Below, one piece after another: positions 49,601 to 62,700 of a DNA stretch of 64,000 nucleotides (position 1 is the first letter of the stretch; each line of letters opens with the position of its first letter). This DNA is from Montifringilla adamsi (Eukaryota > Chordata > Aves > Passeriformes > Passeridae). The stretch covers positions 16,487,264 to 16,551,263 of the forward strand of contig JAGGNK010000002.1 of assembly GCA_017590115.1 (NCBI GenBank), in the 5' to 3' direction. The notes beneath the pieces were generated by a model that did not search any database, was not told where the DNA came from, and was given only the letters and a program-made list of their open reading frames with translations. A program made the position numbers and the translations under genes.

Positions 49601-52600
49601 TAATTCATGAGTTTAAAGGTTCTAATGCATCACAGCTAACACTCAGCTCCCTGGAAAGGCTGCTGTAAAGTGTCAGGGAAAGTCAGATATGAACACATTA
49701 AATTCTAGCAAGGAGCTGCAGAACCACTGAGATCACTGTACCTCAAAATCACTTATTAGTCATACTAATTTAAGGTAACACTCTAAAAATAAGCCTCTAC
49801 TCCATAGGGCTGAGCCATGAATCACCATAATATATGAATCATAACTTCAAATGCAGTAATGAAAAGACATGGGAAAATAATATGGTTTGTTCAGGAGAGT
49901 GCTTATTATTCCATTTCACAGAAGACTGAAAAAAAGCTGGTTTCATTATTTTTATATAATCATCCTAAATTGCAAAGTCCTCCACACAGCCAGGCTATTT
50001 AAATACCATTTTAACAATGTAATTGCTAGAGATATTTCTCTGTCTTTTTTTGAAAAAAAAAAAAAAAAACCTAACTAAAAAACCCTACACCAGTAACAAC
50101 ATCTTAATTTATTTTCTTTTTCATTATTCTATGGGGCTGACACCTGGCAGAAGTATTTTGTTTATATTCCTTCCTATCAGGGTGCTCAGCTGGAGAAGGC
50201 CCAAGTGAATAATTAAATAATCAGTGGAAGCACAGTGCACTTCCAGCACAGAGGAGATCTTGGGATTCCCAACCTGTGACAAAGATAATTTCACATGCAA
50301 GCACGAATGTCTCAGAATTCCAGATCCTTAAATACAAAATGATTAAATATTTGTTCCAGGCTTTGGCTGTGGCACTCAATCATTTATGCATTTAATGGCT
50401 TGTGGACTGTGCTCATCTAAGCTTTTATTTCTGCAGCATGGCATGAGGAATTTAACAACAAATTTAACAATAAATTCCACCTGACATTTGGTGCCACCCC
50501 CAAGCCAGTGAATCCAACCCAGTGAACAATCCTGAACAAACATTTTCCTCTGCACAGAGGAGTCCGTGGAATTCCCTTATGCACAGGAGGTTGCATACTT
50601 AAAGTGTAATGTTATCCACTTTTTCATCACATTCCTTTAGAGTTTGGAATTCTTGATTCAAACTCCAATTCCTACCCAGAGGAACAGAATATAATTTTTT
50701 ATTTTTTTTTCAATTCTAACCTCTCCTTTCAGGGATAAAGTGTCCAGGGACTGGAATCAAAGGTGATCAGCTTAATTTGCTTAGACATGTGCTGACCTTC
50801 CCCATGAACCACACAGTTATTACATAGATTATATCCCAGATTTTGGGTTTGCACCCTGGGGCCAAGCACTCAGAGGCTGGACACCAAAGTACATTTTCAG
50901 GTGTTTCAATCTTGAACACACCCAGCCATCTTTCAGACAGAGAATGTGTTGGAACCCTGGTTACTGAGAATTTGAAAGGTTCGTGCAACACATTCCATCA
51001 AGAATGTCTGCTTGTACCAAAGTTTTCAATAATTTCAGGGTAAGGAGGAAGAGCACAGAGCTGTTTTCCTGTGGCTGCTCTCAAACAAATCTCTCACACA
51101 TGAAGAGCTTCCTTGCACATTTTACATTTATACCCCCAAAGCTTTTTGATTAAAAATGGAACTAATGTTACATTACAAGTCTTGTCCAAATGCAATCAAT
51201 TATATTTTGTTCCAAATGAAGCTGTAGCACCTCTGTGGGAGAAAAATGAGAGGAGATGGTGGTTTGTGGAGGCTCTCTGTTGATAAATGCACAGAGAGCT
51301 GGGAACACACCAACTTCATTGCTGCTCCAGACAAATTAAAACAAATGCACTCCTTTCTATTTCCTGAACTATGCCCTTTCTTACCCCAGAGACTGAATAA
51401 TTGGATTTTAAGTCTCCTGAATAATGCCAAAGATGGACTAATGATCCATAAAATTTTCATTGTGTGTTTTCTTGCCCTTTTATAACATGTTAAAAATATA
51501 AAAATCGAAATACTTCAAATAACACCACTGCAGAACTTGGTCCCCACTTCCTAGGTGCCAATAACCAAGGGGTTTATTTTTACACAGTACCAGATTATGT
51601 GAGGTTGAAGCTGATGAAACTAGTCTAAGCTAGATAGAAATAATTGATTCACAAATCAAAGTTGTAAAGCACAGCCACTTTTTCATCTCAGAAATAATGT
51701 TGAACAGATAGTAGTAACAGGTTGCATCTGAAATTTGTGCTCAGTTCTTCAAAAGATATATGGAAACTCCACATCCCCCACAGCTATCCTCTGTGACAGC
51801 CAGAGCAAGTACTAGAAAGAAATTAAAAAATAATGCAGCAGACTAGAGGTAGTTGCCTAATTTTCTAGTCTGGTATGGCGTAAATGTAATATTATTTTTA
51901 AAGGTACCTTAGTCAAGAGGCAGATCCCAAACATTTGCGCTTCTATTCACATTGCTGGAGAGCTGACTACTTAAAATAATTAAATTAACAACTCTCTAAA
52001 AGTGCAGTAGTAGAAAACTTCATGAGAAAATGAAATTATTCTGGACTAATCAGGGGAAATGCACAGTGAGCTGGTGATGCAAAAAATCCTTCCCTTCTAA
52101 CACTCTAAGGAACATTGACTAATTTGAAATAATAAAAAAATGTGTGCAATCTTCAAATAATTTTGATTGACATGAATTACATTCCTATCTTTTTTCAAGC
52201 TCCTGGGACAAAACATTGAATTAAACAGATCCTCTGTCTATGACTGTAATGCCATGCTACATACACGGGAGGTTGAATAAATTTAATTTAATAGTACACA
52301 GACTGAAGGTTGAATACATCTGATTTAACAGTGCCCCTTTTGTCTGGCTGGCTGAATGTTTGAAAACAGCTTACTGGAAGAGTATTTTGACAGAGTTTTT
52401 ATCAGCTAGATTTACTTGTGGATAAAAGTTTAGAATTGAATTAGCTCCAGATGAAAGTATCACAGATGATGTGTTACAAAAACATCACAAACCCAGTTCC
52501 CTAAATTAGAATACTCTCTTACAAAGTGTCAAGAAACCTGCTCAATTTTAATTTATATGTATATATATATATGTATATATAAGCACCCAGCAGATGTGTT

Positions 52601-53207
52601 TACTGGATAGGGCCACCTCTCCCCTTTCACTGACTTGTGTACTCAAATATATCTGAGTTTTCTGAACCATCTGTGCAGGGCCAGCAGCTGGACTTTTTCT
52701 GTTCCTTGTGGGCCACTTCCAGTCCAGGGTACGCAAAGATTCTATCATTTTGTTAGACAAGGCATTGTTTTAGACAAAGTTGCAGCCACAGGAAAAGTGA
52801 AACCCAGAATCTGGTTTTATCTGTAATAAATTTCAGAAGAATTTCATTTTTCCCCTCATCAGGCAGAGAGTGATTGATGGTTCTGCTCTGAGCCACTCCA
52901 GCCCAGCTGCAGCCCTGGCAGGGACTGCAACAGCTCAGCCCTTTTAGACAAACAAATAATAATAAAAACAAATCATCAATTATGTTCTTACATGACTTTG
53001 ACTCTTATATTGCAAGTTTACTGGAGAATTATGTTATACTTGGGTCAGGCTTTGGTTTTAATTAGTCCAAGAAAAATAATAATGGGTATTACTCACTAAG
53101 CGATGTTTTCCGTATTTTTAAGGTTAATTTATGCTTTAGTTTAAAATTCTCCTGAATCTTCAATTATTAAGGAACTTCTAGCTAGAGCAACTTTGCATTG
53201 CACAGGT
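46680..53207. other. Unique noncoding sequence with GC-richer islets
   Basis: No gene is recognised. GC-richer islets lie at about 47590-47930 and 49365-49550, with overlapping open frames on both strands that have no domain. Low-complexity patches are a G/T-rich tract (about 48949-49002), A17 (50053-50069), an AATTTAACAA tandem (50449-50471) and a TA/TG tract (52554-52581). Confidence 0.55.
52554..52581. repeat. TA/TG-rich microsatellite
   Basis: Alternating TA units are interrupted by TG twice, over about 28 bases. Confidence 0.85.
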
Positions 53208-53540
53208 AAAATACCAGTATTTTGGACATGTAACATATCAGTAAATATGAACATGAAAATATCAGTATTTTGACCACATAAGTAAAATATCAGTATTTTG
53301 GACATATAAATATCAGTATTTTGGACATGTAAATATCAGTAAATATGAACATGTAAATATCAGTATTTTGGACATGCAAATATCAGTATTTTGGACATGT
53401 AAATATCAGTAAATATGAACATGTAAATATCAGTATTTTGGACATGCAAATATCAGTATTTTGAACATGTAAATATTAGTATTTTGGACATGTAAATACC
53501 GTTATTTTGGACATGTAACATATCAGCATTTTGGACATGT
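53208..53540. repeat. 23-24 bp minisatellite with trimeric higher-order structure
   Basis: Fourteen head-to-tail units start at about 53208, 53232, 53256, 53284, 53308, 53331, 53355, 53378, 53401, 53425, 53448, 53471, 53494 and 53517. The common unit has the form AAATATCAG-TATTTTGGACATG-T. A second type replaces TATTTTGG with TAAATATGA. Units 5-7 (53308-53377) and 8-10 (53378-53447) are identical 70 bp trimers (common, variant, common ending in C), which is a higher-order repeat. Unit 3 is longer (28 bases). The edges are more diverged, and a partial unit follows at 53541. Open frames are closed by stops, so it is not protein-coding. Confidence 0.96.
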
Positions 53541-56500
53541 AACATATTCACCAAATGTCTCTGGTGCCTGCAGTTGTCACCTGCCAGTCCCCAGCACTGT
53601 CAGGGATGTCACATCACTGGGGTACAGACTGGAACCCTGAAAACCCAGCTCCAGAAACAAGGACACAGCTTTGAGGAAAGACTTTAAGGCAGAACCTCTT
53701 GAGAGTTTTACAGTTTTTCTAACACACCAAGAGGGCAGTGGGTGCTTGAAGCAATTGCCAGGGGTAGCTTTGCACAACACATTTGATATTTTCTTTTCAG
53801 ATGGAAGTCAGTGTATCAGTGCAAAATGAGGTATGGCCTTTATATATTTAGCCATAAATACTATTATAGCTGTGATAGCAAACACAGGACTTATTACAGC
53901 TTTTTGGATCATTCTTTTTTTCTCCAGTACTCATAAAATCAATATATTAAACATGAAAGGACTTAAGATCACATCTCCAATATTTAAGGAGCTCTTCATG
54001 CCCTTCTAGAAATGCTGCTGGTCTTTAAATTCACCAAGCCATCATCACTCTTTTTGCTAAATTGATACAAGTGGAAAGTCACAGAGAGGAAAAAAACAAA
54101 AAAAAAAGTATGTTCTGAATATTTTCTGAATGTAGCTAATATCAGAACAGCCTATGCAATATGTAGATTTTTTTTTTTCTGCATCTTTTGACAGTCATTG
54201 AAATGAATTCCAACTGGAGATCTGAAAAGCTGGCATAAAGCTATTTTTCCCTCTTGATTCTTTTATATCCTGTACTGAGCTCAACTGAACTGGAGAGAAC
54301 AGTTATGCATATTACACTGAAAAGAGCTGAGGATACAAAATGCAGATCTTTCTGGGAAAGAACATGATCACTCTCTCCATGCAGAATGTGAATTTGTCTC
54401 CTTTTGGCATCCTCCACAGTGGGATCTAGAAGTTTAAGGTTTTTATTTTCTTCTCTTCACACCAAGGGAACCAAGTGAAGCATGACTTTAAAATTAATAA
54501 AAAAGCCCACCCTGGTGAGGAGTTTGAGGACAGTTTATCTCCTATCCAAAAGATTAATTTTGCAAATAATTTATGTCTGGACTTGATTTGATCCTTTTGG
54601 ACAAATTTTGGATGGTTGTAGGTCATTGGTGTTATGTCTGTTATTCCCACAAATTACATAGAAAATATAAATACTGTCCAAATACCAACATGGATTTTGA
54701 GGGAACTGCAAGATCTGAGAAAGCTCCAAGCCCTGGGATTATTTTGAAGTCATCCCAAATGCAGTTCAGAGCTGGCAACAGATGCAAACCAAGGGATGCT
54801 CAAGGCTGGCATTCAGTAATTACAGAAATTCTGAATTATAACAACAGTGTATATCCCTGAAAATTATAACTGCATCCAGAATCTAATGCTTATGGCTCAA
54901 ACTACAAAAGAAATACTCTGTATTTGCAACAAGTTCAGAAATCATTCTCTATGCACACATCCCTCTCTATTCATTGCAAAGAGAGTAAAGCTTAAAATTA
55001 AAAATTAGGTCTCTGTCCCGTAGCTTTGCTACATGTCCACATGCACCAAAACAGCCAGTGATAACACCAAAATAGTATCTGCATGTGCACACCTATAAAA
55101 AAAATCATAGTGACACAAGAATGTCAAGTTTTAAAATTAATTTAAGCACTTAATATATGGATAAATGCTGCACCTTCATTGCCTCACCAGGAATCATACA
55201 TGACTGAAAACATACAGCAGTTTTTGGTAAAAACTCAGAAAATGTAGGATATTTGTAATCCAAAATCTTCCATGTTTCATCAACCTCAGAGGAATCTTGT
55301 GAAGCTTAAATAGCACCTGTATGTTTTTCATGGTCTGCTGATTAAAAAAAATTTAAAAAATTAAAAAAAGAGCTAGAAGAGGAAGTTAAAGAACTCCAGG
55401 ACTAGTACATGTCTGATATCCCTAACTGATAAATGCCAGCTTGTCCTTTGTAGGAGTTGCAGTTAATGTTTAATAAAGCATTAATAGATACAATATAATT
55501 AAGATACACTTCCCTGAAATGACCCCCAAAATCTGCAGGTCTCCAGATTTACAAAGCTGCAGTTACCATCAGACAGGGAGCAAACTGGTCAATGTCTGTC
55601 TTTTTTTAAACTCACAGGGTGTTTAATTCTGACATCTGTGGTTAGGTGTCCTCCCAACAAATCTGGTGAGAAAGCATGTAGGATAAGGAGAGAGGCAGAA
55701 AAAAAAGGATTTATGGAAAATGGCCTTGCAAAGGGGCTGGGATACAATTCCATGTAGAGAGGAGGGAAAAAATGAGACTTAAAAAAAGGGGGGAAAAGTG
55801 CCAGCTTAGGAAAGCAAAAACCCACAAACCAAAATTTTAACTCTAGTTCTTTTCTTCAAAAGAAGAAAAGGAGAAAGAAATGGGTAAATGAGGAACTTTG
55901 TCAGAACTTTTCTAATTTTCTCTAGCTTCCATAGCTTTCCCCCCGCCCTTTAATTCTAATCATGCACCTCCACTGTGAAGTTATTTACAGTTTCTTGCCA
56001 GTTATGAATAAAAAGCAAAAATAAAAGACTACGCTCTGAAATATCTATTTACATCAGTATCTCTGCAGACAACATTGTTATTCTTTACTTGAGCTATTTC
56101 CAATTCAGATTAAAGTGAAAGTATATCAGGTCCTCACTAGCAATTTAAAAATCCTCCACTCATGTGTGCCAGGTTTTATATATTTTGGAACATATGCCAA
56201 AACAGAGCTGCTTAAGACAGGATGCTTTAGGAGAGGGAATTGTGTGAGAAAGAAAATGAATAAAACAATCACAACAATATTTTATTCTTCTGATTGAATT
56301 TTTATCTCATCTCATTTCCATGCATTCCCTTTTTTTTTCTCCTCTCTAAAGCCAGTGATACTGAATGCTGATAAGATTACATTGGTGCAGCTCCAGCCCA
56401 TCACATTATTTAAGAAACTTGTACACATACACTTTAAATAAATAAATCTGTCCTGAGAATATTTCCTAACTGGGCTAAGGACTCATCTCAATACTATAAA

Positions 56501-56713
56501 ACATTGTAGAAAAAGGTAGTTGGCAGCAGAGGATGAATTTCCTGATTAATTCACTGTTCTTGGAAAGTTCTCCCTTGGAGAACCCACTGCCATTCCTATT
56601 TGTTGGCCATGCTCCTGTGGCAATGCCCAGGAAAGTCAAAAGCAGCACCTTAAAGGCAAGCATGGAAAATAAGCTTAGTGTACCAGAGAAACAGTGATCT
56701 GAGAACCAGAGCA
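53541..56713. other. A+T-rich unique noncoding sequence
   Basis: No gene is recognised. A perfect 9 bp inverted repeat with an AAAA loop lies at 55849-55870 in an A/G- and T/C-rich patch. A-rich patches occur at 54090-54108 and 55342-55370. Confidence 0.55.
55849..55870. repeat. Short perfect hairpin
   Basis: CTTTTCTTC (55849-55857), an AAAA loop and GAAGAAAAG (55862-55870) form an exact 9 bp stem. It is low-complexity and may be a chance product of the T/C and A/G bias. Confidence 0.8.
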
Positions 56714-56753
56714 GGGAGAGGTTTTCTTATCACTCAGTGATAAAACCTCTCCC
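56714..56753. repeat. Long imperfect hairpin
   Basis: The left arm 56714-56733 (starts GGGAGAGGTTTT, ends ATCAC) pairs with the right arm 56737-56753 (GTGATAAAACCTCTCCC) across a TCA loop. All 17 right-arm bases pair; the left arm has three extra bases (CTT or equivalent) bulged out. The stem has mixed composition, unlike the simple-sequence hairpins elsewhere. The three-base loop and 17 bp stem are too small for a standard pre-miRNA. Confidence 0.88.
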
Positions 56754-59700
56754 ACACATGGTTAAGGTTATTGACAGCGCTCTGAGCTTCTGGAAAGCAA
56801 AGTTCACTGTCACTCAAGCAGCTGAAAAACAAGGAGGGAACACTTAGAGTACTTCAGATCTGAATTTTTCAGGTTTTTCAGCTCTGAAAAGCTGGAAGAT
56901 GTATTGTCAGGGAAAAAAACAAACCCAATGAACCTTAATTCTGTCCCTTCAAGTGGCCACTTGGAAGAGTCACTGCATTCATTATTGCAGCAGAGGGTCA
57001 GGAGGGATCTGCTGGATCAACCTGCATTGAGAAAGGAGCTCCAAAGACCCCTGAGACTCTGCCTGTGATAGGGAGAATTCATCTAAAAACTCTGGTCACC
57101 CTTTTCCCTCACCAGAGCTCTCTGTGCCAAATGGAAGATATATTGAAATTAAATAGTTGTATTTTGACATGCCAAATTTACTGTTTTTATGAGTGTTATG
57201 AGAGTTTAAAACACTTGACAGGTATTCTTGGGAAACATGTTCATCAGTACATTAAACACATTCTGACATTATTACAACTGCACAGAAATATCCACTAACG
57301 CATCATCTGGTCTTTGATGTTGCTGACTGCAGAAATCCACAGTGATATTAAATGATTGCACTGTTTCTGTTGGTGAGCTGTAGCAGGAAAAGCAGTAATC
57401 TGGTTTCAGGAACTGTTTGTAATGTTTTTAACCAACTCAACCAGAAGCATAGCTATTAAATTAGTGCCGTTGGGAATCCTCTAGAAGTAATACAGGGAGA
57501 CACTAAAATAAAAACTTTTACACCAGAACTGCTCACACAGTTGCTCAAAATGGCTGAAAACACAGCAAAGTCATTGGGGTTTTTTATTTAATAGTAACAG
57601 AAAAGAACTTACTTCTGCAGCTAAAACCTTCTGTGCAATTAAAGGAAATCTCTAAGTGATATGGAAGCTATTTTGTCTTCCACTCCCTCCACATTTTCTG
57701 CATTTAATTTTCATGAGCCCCTCAAAGCTCCTTTGAAACCACACAGTTCCTGTGTTTGAAAGGATGATAAATTTCATGGGTGAACTCTCCCTAACAAACA
57801 TGCTGGGACGTGTTATTGTCATGTCGCTTCTCATATTGACAAGCTGGTGATGAAAGCTGGGTGTGCTTCCCCCAGCTCTGATCTACTGCAGCTTCTGAAT
57901 CACAGACATGAAAGGCATCTCCATCCAAGGTACCAGTCAAGGTGTGCCAAGACCTCTGAGGATTCACTGAACAAGGGTTTGTAGGTGTCACTCGTAGTGA
58001 GATATTTCTGCTTTATGTTGGAACACGTCCTATGCAGCTCGATAGCTACATTACATACAGAAAAATCCTGCAGCCTTAATCAAATTTAGGAATACTTTGT
58101 TAAGAAAAATTGGAGGATATGATATGGGTTAGCTGAATTGTGTTTGTCACAAAAATCAAGAGTGGCTCCAAAGTGTGGATCTACACTGATTTCAAATGAA
58201 CTTTTCTATCACAAATAAAAGTGGTCCAGAGGATTCTCAATTTACAGCCACTCACTCCTGGCCCAGGGCTACTCTGTGAGATCAGGATTAAGGGGACGTT
58301 GAAATACAATCTCTTTTCACTGGTCACAAGTTTCTGAACTGAGAAATCATAATGGCTTTTACCTCAGGACCACTGGGACCAGAAGGATTAGCAGAGCCAT
58401 AAAAATGACTGAAGAACTGGGAAACCAGCCTGGGTGAAAGATTTAAAGCTTCAGACTGTTTATCCTGACAAGGAAAGTTTAAAAGAAACTCTGAATTCTA
58501 AATATCTAGGATATATCTGAGCCCAAAGAAAACAAAAGCAGAGTTTTTAACATGTATGAATAATTATCACCTCCAGGCACAACCACAGCTCCCCAGAGAC
58601 AAAACTGGATTTTATATTATGTGCAACTGCTTCAAAAAGGTAACGAGGCAGACTTGGGCATAAACAACAATATGCCTGTAAATAATGTGGAGAAAACCTC
58701 CCCTTTTTCTTCTCATTGATAAATCTCAAGTAGAACACCACAAATCAAGGAAAATTATGGGAATCCTCAAGAGATTAATGCAAGAATGAAGAGAGTGAAC
58801 ACGACTTTCAACAGGTGTGTTAAGGAAAGGCATTTTTCAGTCTAATCCATTAAGCCTGTAAGTTTAAAAGGGTCTTTAATATAAGCAATGCTCTCATTGG
58901 TAGGATTGCTGCCACAACAAACAGGGGCTTTTAAAGGACCTGTGCCTGTAAAAGCCACCACACTTCTTTCCCCATCCCATCTGGCACCAGCAGCCAAATG
59001 GGTGCAGGAGAAACTCAGCATTCCTAATAGGATGAGAGTCAGCAGTGCTAGGAAATGATATTCACATGCTATTAATGAACATTTAAATGGAATTTTTCCC
59101 TTCAGAGCAGATCAGAAGAAATGCCACCAAATGATATCTTCTGCAGCAGGGAGATCTGTATTTCTGGCTGACTTCCATTACTGGGGTCTCACCACTGTGG
59201 ATCATTACAGGTTTCATTTTTCATAAATTTCATTTTTTAGTTTGGCGGGAGATAATAACATCCAGCGAGCTGACCCAACCTCAGATAATTACTATCAAAA
59301 TTGGTCCTGCAGCTTCAATTGGAAAAAGTTTTCTTCTTCACTTCCTGCCTGAAACTACTGTGCTGCATGGGTGCATTTCAGCAGCACCAAAATAATTACA
59401 CCAGGGTCAAAGACTGAAGAAATAATTCACTGCAAATACCTCTATTTTTTTATGGTTGTGAAATATTCAGTGGTTATGCTGTGTTTGCATTTGTTCTTGT
59501 ACTCACTTTGGTGACTGGTAACTTATAGCTCTCATTATTGAGGATGGAAAATACAGTATTTAGCATCAATGCCACATGGTAGAATGTACTTCCACTTTTA
59601 GGGCCCAGTCATCACCCCCAAATTAATACATATTTTGCCACTGATTTCGGTTGATACTGAAACAAGACAAATAAGTTGAAACAGGTTCATATCTAAACTT

Positions 59701-62700
59701 TTGGAGTTATTTAAAAGAGATTGTAAAATGCCTTTCTGGGCTTTACCCCACTGGACTGCCTGAGGCAGAGGTTCCAGAAAAAATGGTGACAAATTTCTTG
59801 AGACTGCCAGGTTAATTCAGCATGCAAAGCATTCCCATGTGGACCAGGAAAAAGAAATGTCACTTCAATAAACAGTTTCAAAAGTATTCCCAGGATCTGA
59901 GGACTACTTGTGAGGAAATTTCTGAGTTTTTCAGGATGTGCAACCTTTCTGTTTTCTGGCAAGTGGGGAGCCTTTATAAGCACAAACCAGAATGACCACT
60001 TTTTTATCCCGAGGTGTGAATGATTATCCCCCTAAAATAAAAATCTTTAAAGATACAGAATGATTTAAAAATGTATGAAGGCAAACTAGAACACCACATG
60101 CTGTATCACAGTCAGAGTATTTGGTCTGTAGGTCAGAAAGGAAAACCTGAAGGAAAAAAAATGTTGCTGACAAAACATTTTCTTGTTCAGGTACAAGGTG
60201 TGAACACTTTATCCAAGATGTGTTTGCCATGGCCCAAAGAATCTTTTGCATCTCACAGTTCTTTCTGAACAGAACACTTTCAAAACTCTGCAGAAGAAAT
60301 TGCTGAGGAGCACTGAAGTTCCTGACAAAACCACAGAAATAATTACTGAACAGAATCAGAAGATTGCTGAAAAATAAAAATGGGATTGGAAAAAATGGAG
60401 AGGAAACAATAGCAGTGAGTCAGTCTGGAACATTAATACCAACTGGCCAAGCCTTAAAAGGGAAACACCTTGGCTAGAATAACATTAAAATGGGCTTGAA
60501 AAAATTGTAGTTCTTGGTCATAACATCGTTAAAATCCACACCAGCACAGTCAGGTCTGGGTTCCTTTTCAGAAAACACTGAAAGTTGTGCCACAGAAGTG
60601 CCCATGTGTACCCTCATTCAGGCAGACCCCAGGGTTTCCGTCCTTTCACATGAACAAACACTGCATTACTAAAATCTTCTCTGGAACTCACTGGTGCCTG
60701 CTTTGAAGTGAATATTAAATCAGTTTGCAGATAACTCGCAATTGCTGTTGAATTTCAATTGTTTTCCTACCCAGGCATCCAGATTGCAGGGGCACTCAGA
60801 AAACTACTGGAAAATCCAGGGAAGAAAAGCAGATTTGCACAGCTCATCCTCAGTGTTAGCCCACAGGGATTTCTCATACTATAAAGCTCATGGAGGGTGA
60901 TCAAAACATCACAGAATGCTTTCAGCTATGGCATTGCTTTTGAATGAACTAAATTTGGAAGAGATTAAAATTGGAGATACTCATTAGAGGTGGCTAAAGA
61001 AATGTTGAAGGAATTGGAGGAGACCCATAATACAATTTCCATATGTCTAACTCTTTGATGTACACAGTTGTGAATCATTTGCCATCAGAACACCAGGACA
61101 CAAAGCATCTTCCAGATCCAAACTACTTTCATCTTAGAAGGAACCCAGCTATAAAGAAGCTACAGTAGAATACGAACAATATTAACAGAAAGTGTGTTTT
61201 TTTCTTTAATAACTTTTCCTTCAGTGCATTTCTCAATTCAATCATGGTAGGAAATTAAGGGACAGAATATCATGTAAAGTTTTAATTCTAAATCCAAAAT
61301 AAAGATCCTACAGGAACTTACAGTGAATTTGGAAGATGTATTCCAAAGATGAATTTGTTTCTAGTTAACAAAAATGCAGACCTGGAAAAACGTAAGCATG
61401 ACAAGCTAGGCTCACGCTGAAGATAAAAGTTTTTAACAAGCTCTGAAATTTTCAAAGAAAGAAAACAGCCCTTTCTTTCCTTTTACTTATAAATATCATG
61501 GCTATATTCCTCACTTTAAAAGCAGCATTTCACTGTGTGCCTCCCAGAACTGGAAAAACTACCAGGAAACCAGAATGACTTGCAAAGCAGGGTCACTCAA
61601 TGCCAGCCCCATGAGCTGCCTCTCCCATTTTATATCAAAGCCTGCAGGTTTCACAAAAGCCATTTTTACTGTGCTGCTAATTCAACTTTCAGTGTGTGAT
61701 GTCTTGGCTATATTGGTAATTCATACTCTCTCCTCTTTGTTGTTTTATGGAAGTAAAACATTCAAAATCCTTTTCCGTGTCAGTCTCAGCAAAGGAATCT
61801 TCATATTCCTGGAAGATGGTTCTGCTTTCAGATAGCAGGGCAGAACTGATGAGGTGCATGAGCAGCCATCAACACCCCAAGAAAGCTGTTAATAATTTTT
61901 GGCAGGCGTCTCCATTAAATAGGTTCTATCTGGAATGAAGCACGGGCCAAGGAAGTCTGAATTTCACTGCTGATAAGTCAGTCTAGCCCACAACACAGAC
62001 TCATTTTTCGCTTCTCAAAAAGATAAAGGACTGTTCTCTGGGACTTTTTTGGCAAGCTGTACTGGAAAGGTATTTTGGCAAGGAGACAAGGGAAAATGCT
62101 CATTGAGTCTGAACATACCTGGAGATAAGCAGTATCCATCTCCCAGAGAAGTCTTTATTCATTACTATCAAAATATACTTGGCAAAAGTTCTCAGTTTGC
62201 TTCACAAGTAATGAAGGCTAGAACATACTTGAGATGAGGAATAAATTAGCTGAGACACAGCATTTTTTGCCCTCAATTTTAAGCACTTCATTATGAAGCC
62301 ATATTTATCAACTGCTATTCTTTTCCAGGTTCTGACTGGTATTAAAACAGGCAGGATAAAGACAAGAGACAGGAACTGCTTTCTTGTTCAAGTCAGGATT
62401 CCAGAAGAAAAATTAACTTTACCCAGGAGATTTCAATGCTACAACTTATGTGATGGATATTAAAACAAAATAAATAATAGAGGTTTAACCGTCCCACTGT
62501 TCTAGAGACTAAAAGATCACTCCCAAGCCAAAGGTGAGAGGATTGGGTATGACCAGCTTTTAAAAGGATCTTGTGCAGAAAGTAAATCCTTTCAACTGAA
62601 ACTGGCTGGTAAAATCTAAATGTTCTAGTTTTAATTAGTGTTTTTTAACTAATCTGAAGCCCTTTTGTTGCAGCGTATGTGCTGCTGTATTTTTAGTCCC

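Noticed and set aside
59241..59250. TTTGGCGGGA, resembling an E2F site.
   Set aside because: A single 10-base word in A/T-rich DNA with no promoter or CpG context.
61575..61835. 86-codon frame with a receptor-like hydrophobic segment.
   Set aside because: Only one hydrophobic run, no further transmembrane segments or receptor motifs, and T-rich DNA readily encodes such stretches.
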